Part shown: positions 15,858-25,298 of the stretch, one piece after another
Numbering within the stretch: the first letter of the stretch is position 1
Layout: each line of letters starts with the position of its first letter
Assembly: GCA_025353585.1 (NCBI GenBank)
Contig: JANXOM010000045.1
Span: forward strand, 1-64,000
Source: Deltaproteobacteria bacterium
GTDB lineage: Bacteria; Myxococcota_A; Polyangia; Haliangiales; Haliangiaceae
Direction: 5' to 3'
DNA: 64,000 bases
Made by a program: the position numbers and the translations under genes
Notes under the pieces: generated by a model
Database searches by the model: none
What the model was told of the DNA's origin: nothing
The model's input: only the letters and a program-made list of their open reading frames with translations

Positions 15858-17222
15858 ATGTCACGACGAGGAACCTGGCCGACCCTCCTGGCGGCGGCCG
15901 CTGCGGTCGCCGCGTCGACCACGGCCGCCAGCGCGGCCCCCAAGCCGGCGATCGCGCACCTGCCCATCATCGAGCAGGCCACGCTCCCCAACGGCCTGAA
16001 GATCACGGTGATGCAGATCGACGCCGCGCCGGTCGTCGCGGTCCAGCTCTGGTACCACGCGGGCAGCAAGGACGAGCCCGGCAACCGGCGCGGCTCGGCC
16101 CACATGTTCGAGCACATGATGTTCAAAGGAACGAAGCACGTGCGCGCCGAGGCGCACTCGCAGTTCCTCAATTCGATCGGCGGGTACGTCAACGCCCAGA
16201 CCGACGAAGACGCGACCCACTACGTCGACACCGTCCCGGCCGACTTCCTCGACTTCACCATCCAGCTCGAGGCGGAGCGCATGCGCGGCCTCCTCATCCG
16301 CAAGCCGATGGTCGAGACCGAGAAGCAGGTCGTCGAGGAAGAGATCCGGCAGGCCGACAACTCCCCGCTGACCAAGGGCTTCCTGCGCTTCCTGCAGGTC
16401 GCCTACACGCGTCACCCGTACGCGTGGACGGCCGGCGGTACGGCGAGCGACCTCGACGCCACCTCTGTCGACGACCTCCAGAAGTTCTACGACGCGTACT
16501 ACCAGCCGAACAACGCGATGCTCGTCGTCGTCGGGAAGACCTCGATGGCGGCCGTGAAGGCCTCCGCCGAGAAGTGGTTCGGCCCGATCGCGAAGGCCGC
16601 CGAGCCGCCGCGCCCCTCCGCGGACCGCGTCGAGCCCCCGCAGGTCGGCTCGCGGCGCGAGGTCGTCGAGCCGAGCCAGATCGGCCTCGTCCTCGTCGGC
16701 TGGCACATCCCGCCGGCCAGGAACGCCGATGTCTACGCGCTCCAGGTCGCCTCGCTCATCCTCGGGACCGGCGAGTCCTCGCGCTTCAAGCAGCGCCTCA
16801 AGGCGGTCGATCCCAAGAGCCAGCACGCGCTCGCCCTCGACGGCGGCGTCGAGTCGCTCGTCCGGGAGGAGCCGGGGCTGACCGTCGCCGTCGGCGTCTA
16901 CCGCGACCAGGCCCCCGAGCCGATCGAGGCCGCGCTCCAGGACGAAGTCACCAAGCTCGGCCGGTCCGGCCCCACGGCCGACGAGCTCCGCAAGGCCAAG
17001 AACAACGTGCAGTCGGGCTTCGTGTTCTCGCTCGAGCACGCGCAGGGCCTCGCCGAGGCGATGGGCCGCTCGTGGATCCTCACCGGCGACCCGCAGTCGT
17101 TCGTGCACCAGGTCGATCTGATCGAGAAGGTCTCGAGCGCCGACGTGCAGCGCGTGATCAAGCAGTATCTCACCCCCGACCGCGCGACCGTGGTCGTGAT
17201 CCCGTCGAAGGGACAGCCGTAA
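15858..17222 (+). CDS. M16 zinc metallopeptidase (active-type subunit)
   Basis: 454 residues with a signal peptide (MSRRGTWPTLLAAAAAVAASTTAASA), so secreted to the periplasm. The inverted zinc motif H-x-x-E-H is present as SAHMFEHMMFKGT near residue 80, and the second glutamate lies in the following helix (ETEKQVVEEEIRQ). Both M16 halves are visible, the second around GWHIPPARNADVYALQVASLILG. The ATG at 15858 places the signal peptide correctly; a GTG four codons upstream is also in frame. Its TAA stop overlaps the ATG of the next gene. In bacterial pairs of this type the active and inactive subunits form a heterodimer that degrades peptides. Confidence 0.92.
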   Translation: MSRRGTWPTLLAAAAAVAASTTAASAAPKPAIAHLPIIEQATLPNGLKITVMQIDAAPVVAVQLWYHAGSKDEPGNRRGSAHMFEHMMFKGTKHVRAEAHSQFLNSIGGYVNAQTDEDATHYVDTVPADFLDFTIQLEAERMRGLLIRKPMVETEKQVVEEEIRQADNSPLTKGFLRFLQVAYTRHPYAWTAGGTASDLDATSVDDLQKFYDAYYQPNNAMLVVVGKTSMAAVKASAEKWFGPIAKAAEPPRPSADRVEPPQVGSRREVVEPSQIGLVLVGWHIPPARNADVYALQVASLILGTGESSRFKQRLKAVDPKSQHALALDGGVESLVREEPGLTVAVGVYRDQAPEPIEAALQDEVTKLGRSGPTADELRKAKNNVQSGFVFSLEHAQGLAEAMGRSWILTGDPQSFVHQVDLIEKVSSADVQRVIKQYLTPDRATVVVIPSKGQP

Positions 17223-19513
17223 TGCGCTCCATCGCTCTCCTCACCGTCGCCACGCTCGGGGCCGCGCTCGCCGCGTGCACGCCGAAGCCTGCGCCCGTCA
17301 TCATCCCGACCCTCCCCACCGACGGCTCGGAGCACACCGCGAAGCCGCCGCCGGTCCTCGCGAAGCCCGTCGTCGATGACCCGTGGGCCGGCAAGTCCGA
17401 CCTCATCCTCGCGCCCGGCCTCCGCGCCGCGAGCAAGGTCGAGCTGCCGCCGCTCGTCGAGTACACGCTCAAGAACGGCCTCCACGTCTACGCCGTGCGC
17501 AACGAGCGCCTGCCGGTCATGAGCTTCCAGCTCGCGATCCGCGCCGGCCGCATGGGCGAGCCGCGCGCGCGCCTCGGCGTGTCGGAGCTCACCGCCGATC
17601 TCCTCGTCAAGGGCACGCGGCGCCGCGATGCGAAGCAGATCGCGCAGGCCATCGACATGGTCGGCGGCACCATCTCCGCCGACTCGACCTTCGAGGCCAC
17701 GCTGCTCTCGTGCAGCGTCCTCGCGAAGGACGCGAGCACCTGCCTCGATCTCTTGCCGGAGATGATCGAGACCCCGACCTTCCCCGAGCAGGAGCTCACC
17801 AAGCAGCGCGACCAGCTCATCGGCGGCGTCCACCAGCGCCTCGAGGACGCCGCGACCCTCGCGTCCCTTCACGTGCAGGCGCTCCTGTGGGGCCCCGAGC
17901 ACGTGCGCGGCTGGATCAACAGCGAGCGCTCCATCGGCTCGCTCCGCCGCGAGGATCTGATCGCGTGGCACAAGACCTGGTACGTGCCGAACAACGCGCT
18001 CCTCGTCGTGACGGGCGACTTCGATCCGCGCACGCTGCGCGATCGCCTCGAGCGCAGCTTCGGTGGCTGGGCCAAGAGCGCCGTACCGCCGGTGCCGGCC
18101 TATCACGAGCCCGGGCTCTCCGGCATCCGCATCCGCCTCGTCGACAAGCCGGGGCAGACGCAGACGCACATCCGCGTCGGCCAGTTCGGCATCAAGCACG
18201 ACGACGCTCGCTTCTTCGACACGCTCGTCTGGAACTACATCCTCGGCGGCGGCGGGTTCAGCTCCCGGATGATGAAGTCCGTCCGCGTCGATGCCGGCAA
18301 GGCGTACGGCGCCAGCACGAGCTTCGACCGCAACCTCGACCGCGGCTCGTACGTCGCGCAGACGTTCACGCGCAACGCGGAGGCCGTGGCCACGACGAAG
18401 CTCCTGATCGCCGAGATCGCGAAGATGCAGAAGGAGGGCCCGACCGACACCGAGGTCGCCGCCGCCTCGTCGAATATCGCGGGCGCGTGGGGCATGCGCT
18501 TCCAGTCGGCGGCGGACATCGGCGGCGCGCTCGTCGGCGCCGAGCTGCATGGCTTCGGCATGGAGTACCTGCAGAACTACGGCAAGGCGGTCGGCGCGGT
18601 CGATGTCGCCTCGGCCAAGAAGGCCGCGGGTGAGATCCTCGACCCGAAGAACTACGTCATCGTGATGGTGGGCGACGCCAAGGACGTCGAGCCGCAGCTC
18701 AAGCGCGAGGGCTGGCGCTACGAGAAGATGGCGTTCACCGACCCGATCACGCCCGAGGTCGTCGACACCACGCCGCCGCCGCCCGCCGACACGAAGACCA
18801 TCGCGACCGCGCGCAAGCTCGTCGAGGAGGCCGTCGCCGCGAAGGGCGGCCCCAAGCTCGTCGCCATCAAGACGCTCCGCATGGGCGGCAAGGGCACGAC
18901 CGCCCAGCAGGGCCAGACGATCGCGGTCTCCATCGAGCGGACGCTCGTGGTCCCCGACCGCATGCGCATCGATGCCAGGCTGCAGACGCCGATCGGCGAG
19001 ATCTCGGTGATCGTCGGCGTGACCGGCACCGCGGGCTGGCAGCTCGGCCCGAACCCCGAGAACCCCAAGGAGTCGATCATCATCGACATCCCGGCGAAGG
19101 ACATGGTCGGCGTGCAGTTCGATCGCTGGCGAGACCCCGAGCTCGTCCTCCTCCACGCGCTCGAGCCGGACGCCAAGCTCGCGCTCCTCGCCGACGACAC
19201 GATCGACGGCAAGCCGCAGAGCGTCGTGAAGGTCACCTCGCCGTACGGCAACATCGATGTCACGCTCTACCTCGACAAGAAGACGCACCTCATGACGCGC
19301 ATGGTCTACGCCGAGGGGCTCACGAACACGGACGACTTCGCCGACTACCGCGACGTCAGCGGGGTCAAGGTCGCGTTCGTGCGCAACAGCCACGACGCGA
19401 ACCGCGACACGAAGCTCCTCATGTCGAAGGTCGAGATCGACCCGAAGATCGACGACGCCGCGTTCGCGAAGCCGGCCTCCGCGGCCCCCGCGCCGAAGGG
19501 CACCACCCCGTGA
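17222..19513 (+). CDS. M16-family lipoprotein, zinc-site-deficient, with C-terminal extension
   Basis: 763 residues. A lipoprotein signal (MRSIALLTVATLGAALAACTP, lipobox LAAC) is followed by a complete M16 core: GLHVYAVRNERLPVMSFQLAIRAGR, then GVSELTADLLVKGT where the zinc motif should be, and the C-terminal half with GGGGFSSRMMKSVR. Histidines and glutamate of H-x-x-E-H are absent, so this is the non-catalytic partner of the preceding gene. After ~residue 520 comes a Pro-rich linker (TTPPPPADT) and a ~230-residue beta-rich domain (LVVPDRMRIDARLQTPIGE, GNIDVTLYLDKKTHLMTRMVY) resembling LolA/LppX-like outer-membrane lipoprotein folds. Its stop overlaps the next gene's GTG. Confidence 0.88.
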   Translation: MRSIALLTVATLGAALAACTPKPAPVIIPTLPTDGSEHTAKPPPVLAKPVVDDPWAGKSDLILAPGLRAASKVELPPLVEYTLKNGLHVYAVRNERLPVMSFQLAIRAGRMGEPRARLGVSELTADLLVKGTRRRDAKQIAQAIDMVGGTISADSTFEATLLSCSVLAKDASTCLDLLPEMIETPTFPEQELTKQRDQLIGGVHQRLEDAATLASLHVQALLWGPEHVRGWINSERSIGSLRREDLIAWHKTWYVPNNALLVVTGDFDPRTLRDRLERSFGGWAKSAVPPVPAYHEPGLSGIRIRLVDKPGQTQTHIRVGQFGIKHDDARFFDTLVWNYILGGGGFSSRMMKSVRVDAGKAYGASTSFDRNLDRGSYVAQTFTRNAEAVATTKLLIAEIAKMQKEGPTDTEVAAASSNIAGAWGMRFQSAADIGGALVGAELHGFGMEYLQNYGKAVGAVDVASAKKAAGEILDPKNYVIVMVGDAKDVEPQLKREGWRYEKMAFTDPITPEVVDTTPPPPADTKTIATARKLVEEAVAAKGGPKLVAIKTLRMGGKGTTAQQGQTIAVSIERTLVVPDRMRIDARLQTPIGEISVIVGVTGTAGWQLGPNPENPKESIIIDIPAKDMVGVQFDRWRDPELVLLHALEPDAKLALLADDTIDGKPQSVVKVTSPYGNIDVTLYLDKKTHLMTRMVYAEGLTNTDDFADYRDVSGVKVAFVRNSHDANRDTKLLMSKVEIDPKIDDAAFAKPASAAPAPKGTTP

Positions 19514-20826
19514 CCCGCGCGCTGGTCGGGCTCGCGCTCGCGCTGGCCGTCATGATCGGCGCGCCCGCGGTCGCCCGTGCGCAGCCGCAGCACCTCGACA
19601 TCAACGACCAGCTGCGCGGCAGCGGCGAGCCGCCCGAGGTGATCCTGCTGACGTTCGGCGAGGGCGTGCAGATCTTCGAGAAGTACGGCCACGGCGCGCT
19701 GTGCCTGCACTACGCGACCGCCCCCGACTACGAGCTGCCGCCGCGGATCGCCGCCACGTTCCAGCCGATCGCGGACAAGGCGGGGCTGCCCGTCAACGCG
19801 CTCGGCTCGATCACCTGCTTCAACTACGGCGTCACCAACTTCCGTGACGGCGCCGTCATCGTGTGGAACTTCCTGCGCGGCAAGCAAAAGTTCTGGGTCG
19901 ACACCGAGTCCATGCTCGACATGGTCGCGTTCTACTCCGGCAAGACGCCGCTCGCGAAGCAGCTCCTCGAGGACCGCGACGTGTGGATGCAGCGCCTCCC
20001 GCTGACGCCGGCGCAGGCCAAGCGCGTCGAGGACAAGCTGTTCTTCGATATCAAGGAGGAGAACCGCTACTACTACTACGACCACTTCTTCGACAACTGC
20101 ACCACGCGGCTGCGCGACATGCTCGACGCCGCGACGGACCACAAGTTCGGCGCCGGCACCGACAAGGAGTACGGCCCCACGTTCCGCGAGATGGGCTACC
20201 GCGGCGTCGCCGAGTACTGGCCGCTCGTCGGTTTCGGCGACTTCTACGCGGGTCGCCAGCTCGACGATCACCCGGACTACTGGGCCGCGATGTTCCACCC
20301 AGACGTCATTCGGGCGCAGGTCGAGGCCACGCTCGGCGTGAAGCCGACGCTCATCTACGCGCGGACGGGTCCGCCGTTCCCGCAGACGGGCTCGACGGGC
20401 CACGTCTACCTGTTCCTGATCGCGTTCGCCTTCGCCGCCCCTCTGCTCGCGGCCAGGCTCCTCGGCTGGGGGCCCCGCGCGACGACGGCGGCCGTGGTGC
20501 TCGCGGTCCTCTACATCTTCTTGTGGGGCCTGATCGTGTGGACCGCGGCCGCGGTGTCGTCGATCCCGGGCCTGCGCTGGAACGAGAACGTGCTCGTGTT
20601 CGTGCCGTTCGACATCGTGCTGCCGTTCCTCGGGCCCCCGCGTCGCCGCCGCTACGCGCGCGTCCGCGTGGCGCTGCTGCTGCTCGTGTCCGTGCTCGAC
20701 GTCGTCGGGATCCTGCGGCAGCCGCTGTGGATCCCGATCCTGTCGGCGTTCATGCCGCTGGCATTGCTTGCATTTGATCTGCCGCGCCTGCGAGCTGCAG
20801 GTGCGTCCGCGCCGCCAAAGAATTGA
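19510..20826 (+). CDS. DUF4105/Lnb-N-type periplasmic domain membrane protein
   Basis: 438 residues. Signal peptide (MTRALVGLALALAVMIGAPAVARA), then a DUF4105 domain with its typical motifs: EKYGHGALCLHYA near residue 60, NYGVTNFRDG, and YYYYDHFFDNCTTRLRDMLD near residue 195, with conserved His and Cys. Related domains occur in the Bacteroides lipoprotein N-acyltransferase Lnb. The last ~150 residues hold four transmembrane helices. The GTG start overlaps the upstream lipoprotein stop as GTGA, suggesting one envelope operon with the two M16 genes. Its 3' end overlaps the convergent gene at 20750 by 77 bases. Confidence 0.82.
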   Translation: MTRALVGLALALAVMIGAPAVARAQPQHLDINDQLRGSGEPPEVILLTFGEGVQIFEKYGHGALCLHYATAPDYELPPRIAATFQPIADKAGLPVNALGSITCFNYGVTNFRDGAVIVWNFLRGKQKFWVDTESMLDMVAFYSGKTPLAKQLLEDRDVWMQRLPLTPAQAKRVEDKLFFDIKEENRYYYYDHFFDNCTTRLRDMLDAATDHKFGAGTDKEYGPTFREMGYRGVAEYWPLVGFGDFYAGRQLDDHPDYWAAMFHPDVIRAQVEATLGVKPTLIYARTGPPFPQTGSTGHVYLFLIAFAFAAPLLAARLLGWGPRATTAAVVLAVLYIFLWGLIVWTAAAVSSIPGLRWNENVLVFVPFDIVLPFLGPPRRRRYARVRVALLLLVSVLDVVGILRQPLWIPILSAFMPLALLAFDLPRLRAAGASAPPKN

Positions 20827-21352
20827 GGCGGTGGGCCGAGCTCGCGGCGCTGACGATGCAGAAGAAGTGCAGCACGAGGCCCGGCAGGATCAACGCGTAC
20901 GCGGCCCCCACGAGCATGAACCAGAGCGCGGCCGAGACCCAGCGGCCGGCGTAGGCCTGCCCGGCGCCGGGGACAAAGAGGCTGAGGATCGCGGCGAGCG
21001 TCGGGCTCGCCGTGCGGAGCGGCTGGAACCGCCGCACCGGGACGAGGTAGCTCGGCCGCGCGAGGACCGGCAACGGCGGGTAGTTCGGCGTCGGCACGTA
21101 GGCCGGCATGGCGGGCGCGGCCGCGGGCAGCGCGCTGCGCCCGACGAGCGTGTAGCGGAGCACGCCCTCGTCGTCGACGTCGAGGTCCACGCGGCCGCGC
21201 GCCGCGAGGTCATCGAGGACCTTGCCGGCGTCCTCGATCGAGCACGGCGCGAAGTACGCGAGCGCCGGCGGGGTCAGCTCGGCGGTGGTGGTGTATGCGA
21301 AGTCGAGCAGCCGACGCTCGATGACGGCGGGATCGGTCAGACGCGTGGTCAT
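20750..21352 (-). CDS. Membrane protein with winged-helix-like N-terminus and TM2-like hairpin
   Basis: 200 residues. Residues 1-75 (DPAVIERRLLDFAYTTTAELTPPALAYFAP, then AGKVLDDLAARGRVDLDVDDEGVLRY) look like a small winged helix. A Pro/Ala linker follows, then a hydrophobic region ASPTLAAILSLFVPGAGQAYAGRWVSAALW typical of TM2/'PGaGq-Y-Gr' membrane proteins. The ATG overlaps the ligD stop as ATGA, so the two are translationally coupled. A direct role in DNA repair is not evident. The 3' end runs 77 bases into the opposing DUF4105 gene. Confidence 0.7.
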   Translation of the reverse strand: MTTRLTDPAVIERRLLDFAYTTTAELTPPALAYFAPCSIEDAGKVLDDLAARGRVDLDVDDEGVLRYTLVGRSALPAAAPAMPAYVPTPNYPPLPVLARPSYLVPVRRFQPLRTASPTLAAILSLFVPGAGQAYAGRWVSAALWFMLVGAAYALILPGLVLHFFCIVSAASSAHRLNSLAARTHLQLAGAADQMQAMPAA

Positions 21353-22983
21353 CGCTTCCCTTTCTTGCTGCGAGGCAGCGGCTGGTGCGTGCTGGGATAC
21401 CGTAACCACGGATCGGCGAGCGCGCCGATGCGAGCGGGGACGGTGAGGATGTCGAAGCCTGCGGGGTCGATGCCGGCGGCCAGCTCTTCCCACGTGATGG
21501 GCGTGGAGACGGGCGCGCCGGGCCGGGCGCGCGGCGAGTACGGCGCGATGAACGTCGCGTTGCGGCCGTTGCGAAGGTAGTCGATGAAGATCCGGTCCTT
21601 CCGGGCAGTCTTCGCCATGTTCGACGTGTACGCCTTGGGGTCGTCGCCCTCGAGCTCCTCGGCGAACGCCTTCGTCCACGCCTTGATCTCGCCCCAGTCG
21701 CCGGCGGGCGTGATCGGGACGCAGACATGGAGGCCCTTGCCGCCGGTCGTCTTGACGAAGCTCTCGAGCCCGCGCGCGGCGAGGCGCTTGCGCAGGTCGA
21801 ACGCGGCGAGGGCGACGCGGTCCCAGGCGAGGCCGACGTCGGGATCGAGGTCGAACACGAGGACGTCGGGGTGCTCGATCGAACCGCGTCGCCGTTCGGC
21901 GTCGCTGCCAGCGGGGGGCAGGTCCGCGCCCGCGAAGTCGGGGAGGCGGCTGCCCCACGTGTGGATCTCGAGGGAGCCCATCTGCGCGAGCGCGACGATG
22001 CCGGGCATGTCGTGGACGACCATGTACGGCTCGTCCTCGCCGGCGATCGCGAGCTCGTGCACGGGCTTCGGCGTGCCGGAGCCGAGGTGCTTCTGGAAGA
22101 AGCATGGCTTGCCCTGGCCGCGCGGGCAGCGGACGAGCGTCAGCGGGCGGCCCGCGACGTGCGGGAGCATGCGATCGGCGGCGACGGCGAGGTAACCGAG
22201 GAGCTGCGCCTTGGTGAGGCCCTGGCCCGGGTACAAGATCTTGTCCAGACTCGTCAGCGGGAAGCCGAGGGGGAGCTGGGCGAGGAGCGTAGCGACGTCG
22301 GAGCTCGCCGCGGCCTCTCCGTTCGCGGGCGGCGTTTTCGCGGGCGCGGCTCTCTTCGCGACCGGCTTCCCCGGCTTCTCGGCGCGGTTGCTCTGCCAGA
22401 CGCGATGCTCCGTGTCCGCCGCGACCTCGTCGATCGTGCGGCCGCTGATCACGCTCGCCGGCTGGTCCGCGACGATATCGAGCTCGTCGTCGGCCGCCGC
22501 GTCACGCCCCTTGAACAGCAGCCACGCCTCCTGCTTGCCCTGCGCCTTCGTGCGGACGAGGTGCCAGCGGCCGCGCAGCTTGTCGCCGTGCAGCGTGAAG
22601 GTCAGCCGGCCCTTCGCCATCGCGGCCTGCGCGTCCCCCTCGGGCTCCCACGTGCCGCGATCCCAGACGACGACGGTGCCACCGCCGTACTGCCCGGCGG
22701 GAATGATGCCTTCGAAGTCGGCATAGTCGAGCGGGTGATCCTCGGTGCGCACGGCGAGGCGGCGCTCGGTCGGCGCGAGGCTCGGGCCCTTCGGGACGGA
22801 CCACGAGAGCAGGACGCCATCGAGCTCGAGGCGAAAGTCGTAATGCAGCCGAGACGCCGCGTGCTTCTGGATCACATAGCCGTGCCCGGCGTGCGGCTTC
22901 GCCGGCGCATCGCCGCTGGGTTCGGCGGTGAGGTCGAAATCGCGCTTGGCGCGATAGGTCGCGAGCTTTGCTGGCCGGGCCAT
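21349..22983 (-). CDS. ligD: LigD-type protein with phosphoesterase and polymerase domains, no ligase domain
   Basis: 544 residues from the ATG at 22983 (MARPAKLATYRAKRDF). Residues ~25-175 are the 3'-phosphoesterase (PE) domain: HAASRLHYDFRLELDG, EDHPLDYADFEGIIPAGQYGGGTVVVWD. A Lys/Pro/Ala linker leads to the primase-like POL domain (~235-530): SLDKILYPGQGLTKAQLLGYLAVAA, catalytic FDLDPD, TTGGKGLHVCVPI and APYSPRARPGAPVSTPITWEEL. The central ATP-dependent ligase domain of classical LigD is absent, so nick sealing must come from another protein. With Ku about 2.5 kb away it forms part of a non-homologous end-joining set. Confidence 0.92.
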   Translation of the reverse strand: MARPAKLATYRAKRDFDLTAEPSGDAPAKPHAGHGYVIQKHAASRLHYDFRLELDGVLLSWSVPKGPSLAPTERRLAVRTEDHPLDYADFEGIIPAGQYGGGTVVVWDRGTWEPEGDAQAAMAKGRLTFTLHGDKLRGRWHLVRTKAQGKQEAWLLFKGRDAAADDELDIVADQPASVISGRTIDEVAADTEHRVWQSNRAEKPGKPVAKRAAPAKTPPANGEAAASSDVATLLAQLPLGFPLTSLDKILYPGQGLTKAQLLGYLAVAADRMLPHVAGRPLTLVRCPRGQGKPCFFQKHLGSGTPKPVHELAIAGEDEPYMVVHDMPGIVALAQMGSLEIHTWGSRLPDFAGADLPPAGSDAERRRGSIEHPDVLVFDLDPDVGLAWDRVALAAFDLRKRLAARGLESFVKTTGGKGLHVCVPITPAGDWGEIKAWTKAFAEELEGDDPKAYTSNMAKTARKDRIFIDYLRNGRNATFIAPYSPRARPGAPVSTPITWEELAAGIDPAGFDILTVPARIGALADPWLRYPSTHQPLPRSKKGKR

Positions 22984-23078
22984 GGGGCACACCAGTGCAC
23001 GGCGCATTCCACGCGCGCTGGTGCTCACCTATGTAGGGATGCGCGCGACGGACGCAACCCCTCCCGGAGCGGGGAGGG

Positions 23079-24764
23079 CTAACCGGGCCGCGGGGCCAGC
23101 CGATCGGCCAGGTCGGCCGGCGGGAGCGTGTTGAGCACCTGGCGCCGGCGGATGCGCGCGCGGCGGGCCATCGCGACCGCCCACCGGGACGCGGCGAGGC
23201 CGGTCGTCGAGTGCGCGTCGCTCGAGAGCACGAACGGCAGCCCGCGGGCGACGGCGCGGCGCGCGTTGACCGGATCCATGTCGAGGCGGTACGGATCGCC
23301 GTTGATCTCGATCGCGCAGCGGCCGTTCTCCGCCGCCGCGTCGAGGATCTCGTCGAGCCGCACCGGGATCGGATCGCGCCGCAGGACGAGCCGGCCGAGC
23401 GCGTGGCCCCAGATCTTGAAGTGCGGCTGTCGCATCGCCGCCACGAGCCGCGCCGTCATCGCGTCTTCGTCCAGCTTGTAGCGCTGGTGCACGCTCGCGA
23501 TCACGAGGTCGAGCTCCGCGAGCACCTCGGGCGGCACGTCGAGCGCGCCGTCGGCGAGGATATCGGCCTCGGTGCCGTGCAGGAGGCGCACCGGCGAGGT
23601 GGCGCGCAGCTCGTCGATCTCCGCGCGCTGGGCGCGGAGGCGGTCGGCGGTGAGCCCGCCCGCGTAGCCGGCGTTCGCCGAGTGATCGGTGATGGTGATG
23701 GCCTGGAAGCCGCGCTCGGCGGCGGCCTGCGCCATCTCCGCGATCGAGTTGCGGCCGTCGCTGTACGTCGTGTGGCAGTGCACCGCGCACGTGAGATCGT
23801 CCTCGGTCACGAGGTCGGAGAAGTCATCGCCGGCGGCGGCGGCGGCGAGCTCGTCGGTGCCATCGCGCACCTCCGGCGGGAGCCACGGCAGCGCGACGGC
23901 GCGGTACACGAGCTCTTCGTCGCGCGCGTCGAGGCGGCCGAGGTCCAGGCCACGGTCGGCGGCCCGGGCGAGCAGGCCGGCGACGTGCTCGGGAGAGCCG
24001 GTCGCCTGCACGTACGCCCAGCCGAAGCGCAGCGGCGGCGCGAGCCAGACCTCGGCGCGCATCCCGCCGGCCAGGAACGCGACGACGGGCATGGCGCTGC
24101 GATCGACCGACGTCACGAGGGCGAAGCTCGCGAGTCGATCGATGACGGCCTCGGGCTGCTCGGTGCTCACCGCGAACGCCAGCCGCTCCACGATCTCGAT
24201 GGCGCAGCGCACGGGGCCCGCGATCTCGACGCGCGCGGCCACGTCGGACGCGCGCAGGTGCAGCGCGAGCGAGCGCGCCTGATCGGTCGCGTCCACGAGC
24301 AGGATGCGGGTGCCGCGCAGGTGACGCTCCTCGATCGCCTGGAGGATCTTCTGCTCGCTGACCGCGCCGAACCCGGCGACGTCGCGGACGAGGCCCGCGC
24401 GACACGCCGCCGCCACCGCCTCGAGATCCGCCGGCGCGATCGCGGCGTGGAGCTTCCGCGCCTTGAGCGCGCCGACCTTCGGCAGCTGCGCCAGCTCCAC
24501 CAGCAGCGCCGGCCACTGTGCGCGCAAGCGCTCGAGCACGGCGGTGTTGCCACGCCGCGCGAGGTCACCGACGACGCGCGCGATCGACGGGCCCACGCCG
24601 GGCAGCTCCTCGAGCCGCCCTTCCTCGAGCAGCCGGTGCAGCCCCGCCGCGGCCTCGATCGACTTCGCGGCGCGGTCGTAGGCGAGCGCGCGATGCTTGT
24701 CGCCCTCGAGCTCGAAGTATACCGAGATCTCGCGCAGCTGAGCCGCGATGGTCGCCGGCTCCAT
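23079..24764 (-). CDS. PolX-family protein with degenerate polymerase site and intact PHP domain
   Basis: 561 residues. N-terminal helix-hairpin-helix region (FELEGDKHRALAYDRAAKSIEAA, LPGVGPSIARVVGDL, PKVGALKARKLHAAI). In the nucleotidyltransferase core the usual GS-x-RRG...D-x-D is replaced by AGPVRCAIEIVERLAFAVS and the third Asp region by RAEVWLAPP, so all three metal-binding Asp residues seem lost. The C-terminal PHP phosphoesterase is complete: HCHTTYSDGRNS, ITDHSANAG, HGTEADI, ASVHQ, WGHALGRL, EINGDPYRLDM, SSDAHS. It is therefore likely a DNA end-processing nuclease or phosphatase rather than a gap-filling polymerase. It lies between ligD and a lipoprotein gene, near Ku. ATG at 24764 chosen; a GTG one codon upstream is possible. 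Confidence 0.85.
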   Translation of the reverse strand: MEPATIAAQLREISVYFELEGDKHRALAYDRAAKSIEAAAGLHRLLEEGRLEELPGVGPSIARVVGDLARRGNTAVLERLRAQWPALLVELAQLPKVGALKARKLHAAIAPADLEAVAAACRAGLVRDVAGFGAVSEQKILQAIEERHLRGTRILLVDATDQARSLALHLRASDVAARVEIAGPVRCAIEIVERLAFAVSTEQPEAVIDRLASFALVTSVDRSAMPVVAFLAGGMRAEVWLAPPLRFGWAYVQATGSPEHVAGLLARAADRGLDLGRLDARDEELVYRAVALPWLPPEVRDGTDELAAAAAGDDFSDLVTEDDLTCAVHCHTTYSDGRNSIAEMAQAAAERGFQAITITDHSANAGYAGGLTADRLRAQRAEIDELRATSPVRLLHGTEADILADGALDVPPEVLAELDLVIASVHQRYKLDEDAMTARLVAAMRQPHFKIWGHALGRLVLRRDPIPVRLDEILDAAAENGRCAIEINGDPYRLDMDPVNARRAVARGLPFVLSSDAHSTTGLAASRWAVAMARRARIRRRQVLNTLPPADLADRLAPRPG

Positions 24765-24773
24765 CACGACGGT

Positions 24774-25298
24774 CTACCGCGGGCCGGGCGTCGGCGTCGA
24801 GGGCGGCGTACCGGGACCGGGCACGGGCTGGGTCGGCGACGGGGTCCGCGGCGGCACGGCGGGGCCGCCGGGCGTGGGCAGCGGATTGCCGCCGCTCCCC
24901 GAGCCGTTGCCCGGGTTCGTCGGCCGCGGCGCGTTCGGCGGGTTCGACGGGCGCGGGATGTTGCTGCCGGAGCCAGGGCCCGGCCCCGGGTCCCGGGGGT
25001 CGCGTTGGAGCCCGGCGTCAACGGCGAGCTCGTCGGCCAGCGCCACGTCGACGGCGTTCGAGTGAGGGCCCCATGCACCCGACGGCGGCGTCGCGGGCGG
25101 CGTCGGTGCGCTCGGGTCTGGAACGCCCGGCGCGTCGATCGTCGGCGCGGCGGAGTTCGCGGGCAGCGGCGCGGTGCTCTCGCCGAGCGGGCGCGTGACC
25201 GGGGGCGAGGCAGCGTGCCCGCAGGCGGCCATCGCGGCGCCCGCGACGAGGACGGCGCCGAGCCCGCCGCGAAGGATGGTCTGGAGCGTGCGCGACAT
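24774..25298 (-). CDS. Pro/Gly-rich lipoprotein of unknown function
   Basis: 174 residues. Lipoprotein signal MSRTLQTILRGGLGAVLVAGAAMAACGHA (lipobox MAAC). The mature part is almost all Pro, Gly, Ser, Asn and Thr, for example NIPRPSNPPNAPRP and PTPSPTQPVPGPG, with one short Val/Asp/Leu-rich stretch (NAVDVALADELAVDAGLQ). It is probably a disordered outer-membrane-anchored protein. It ends 9 bases before the polX-like gene and is divergent from ku. Confidence 0.7.
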   Translation of the reverse strand: MSRTLQTILRGGLGAVLVAGAAMAACGHAASPPVTRPLGESTAPLPANSAAPTIDAPGVPDPSAPTPPATPPSGAWGPHSNAVDVALADELAVDAGLQRDPRDPGPGPGSGSNIPRPSNPPNAPRPTNPGNGSGSGGNPLPTPGGPAVPPRTPSPTQPVPGPGTPPSTPTPGPR

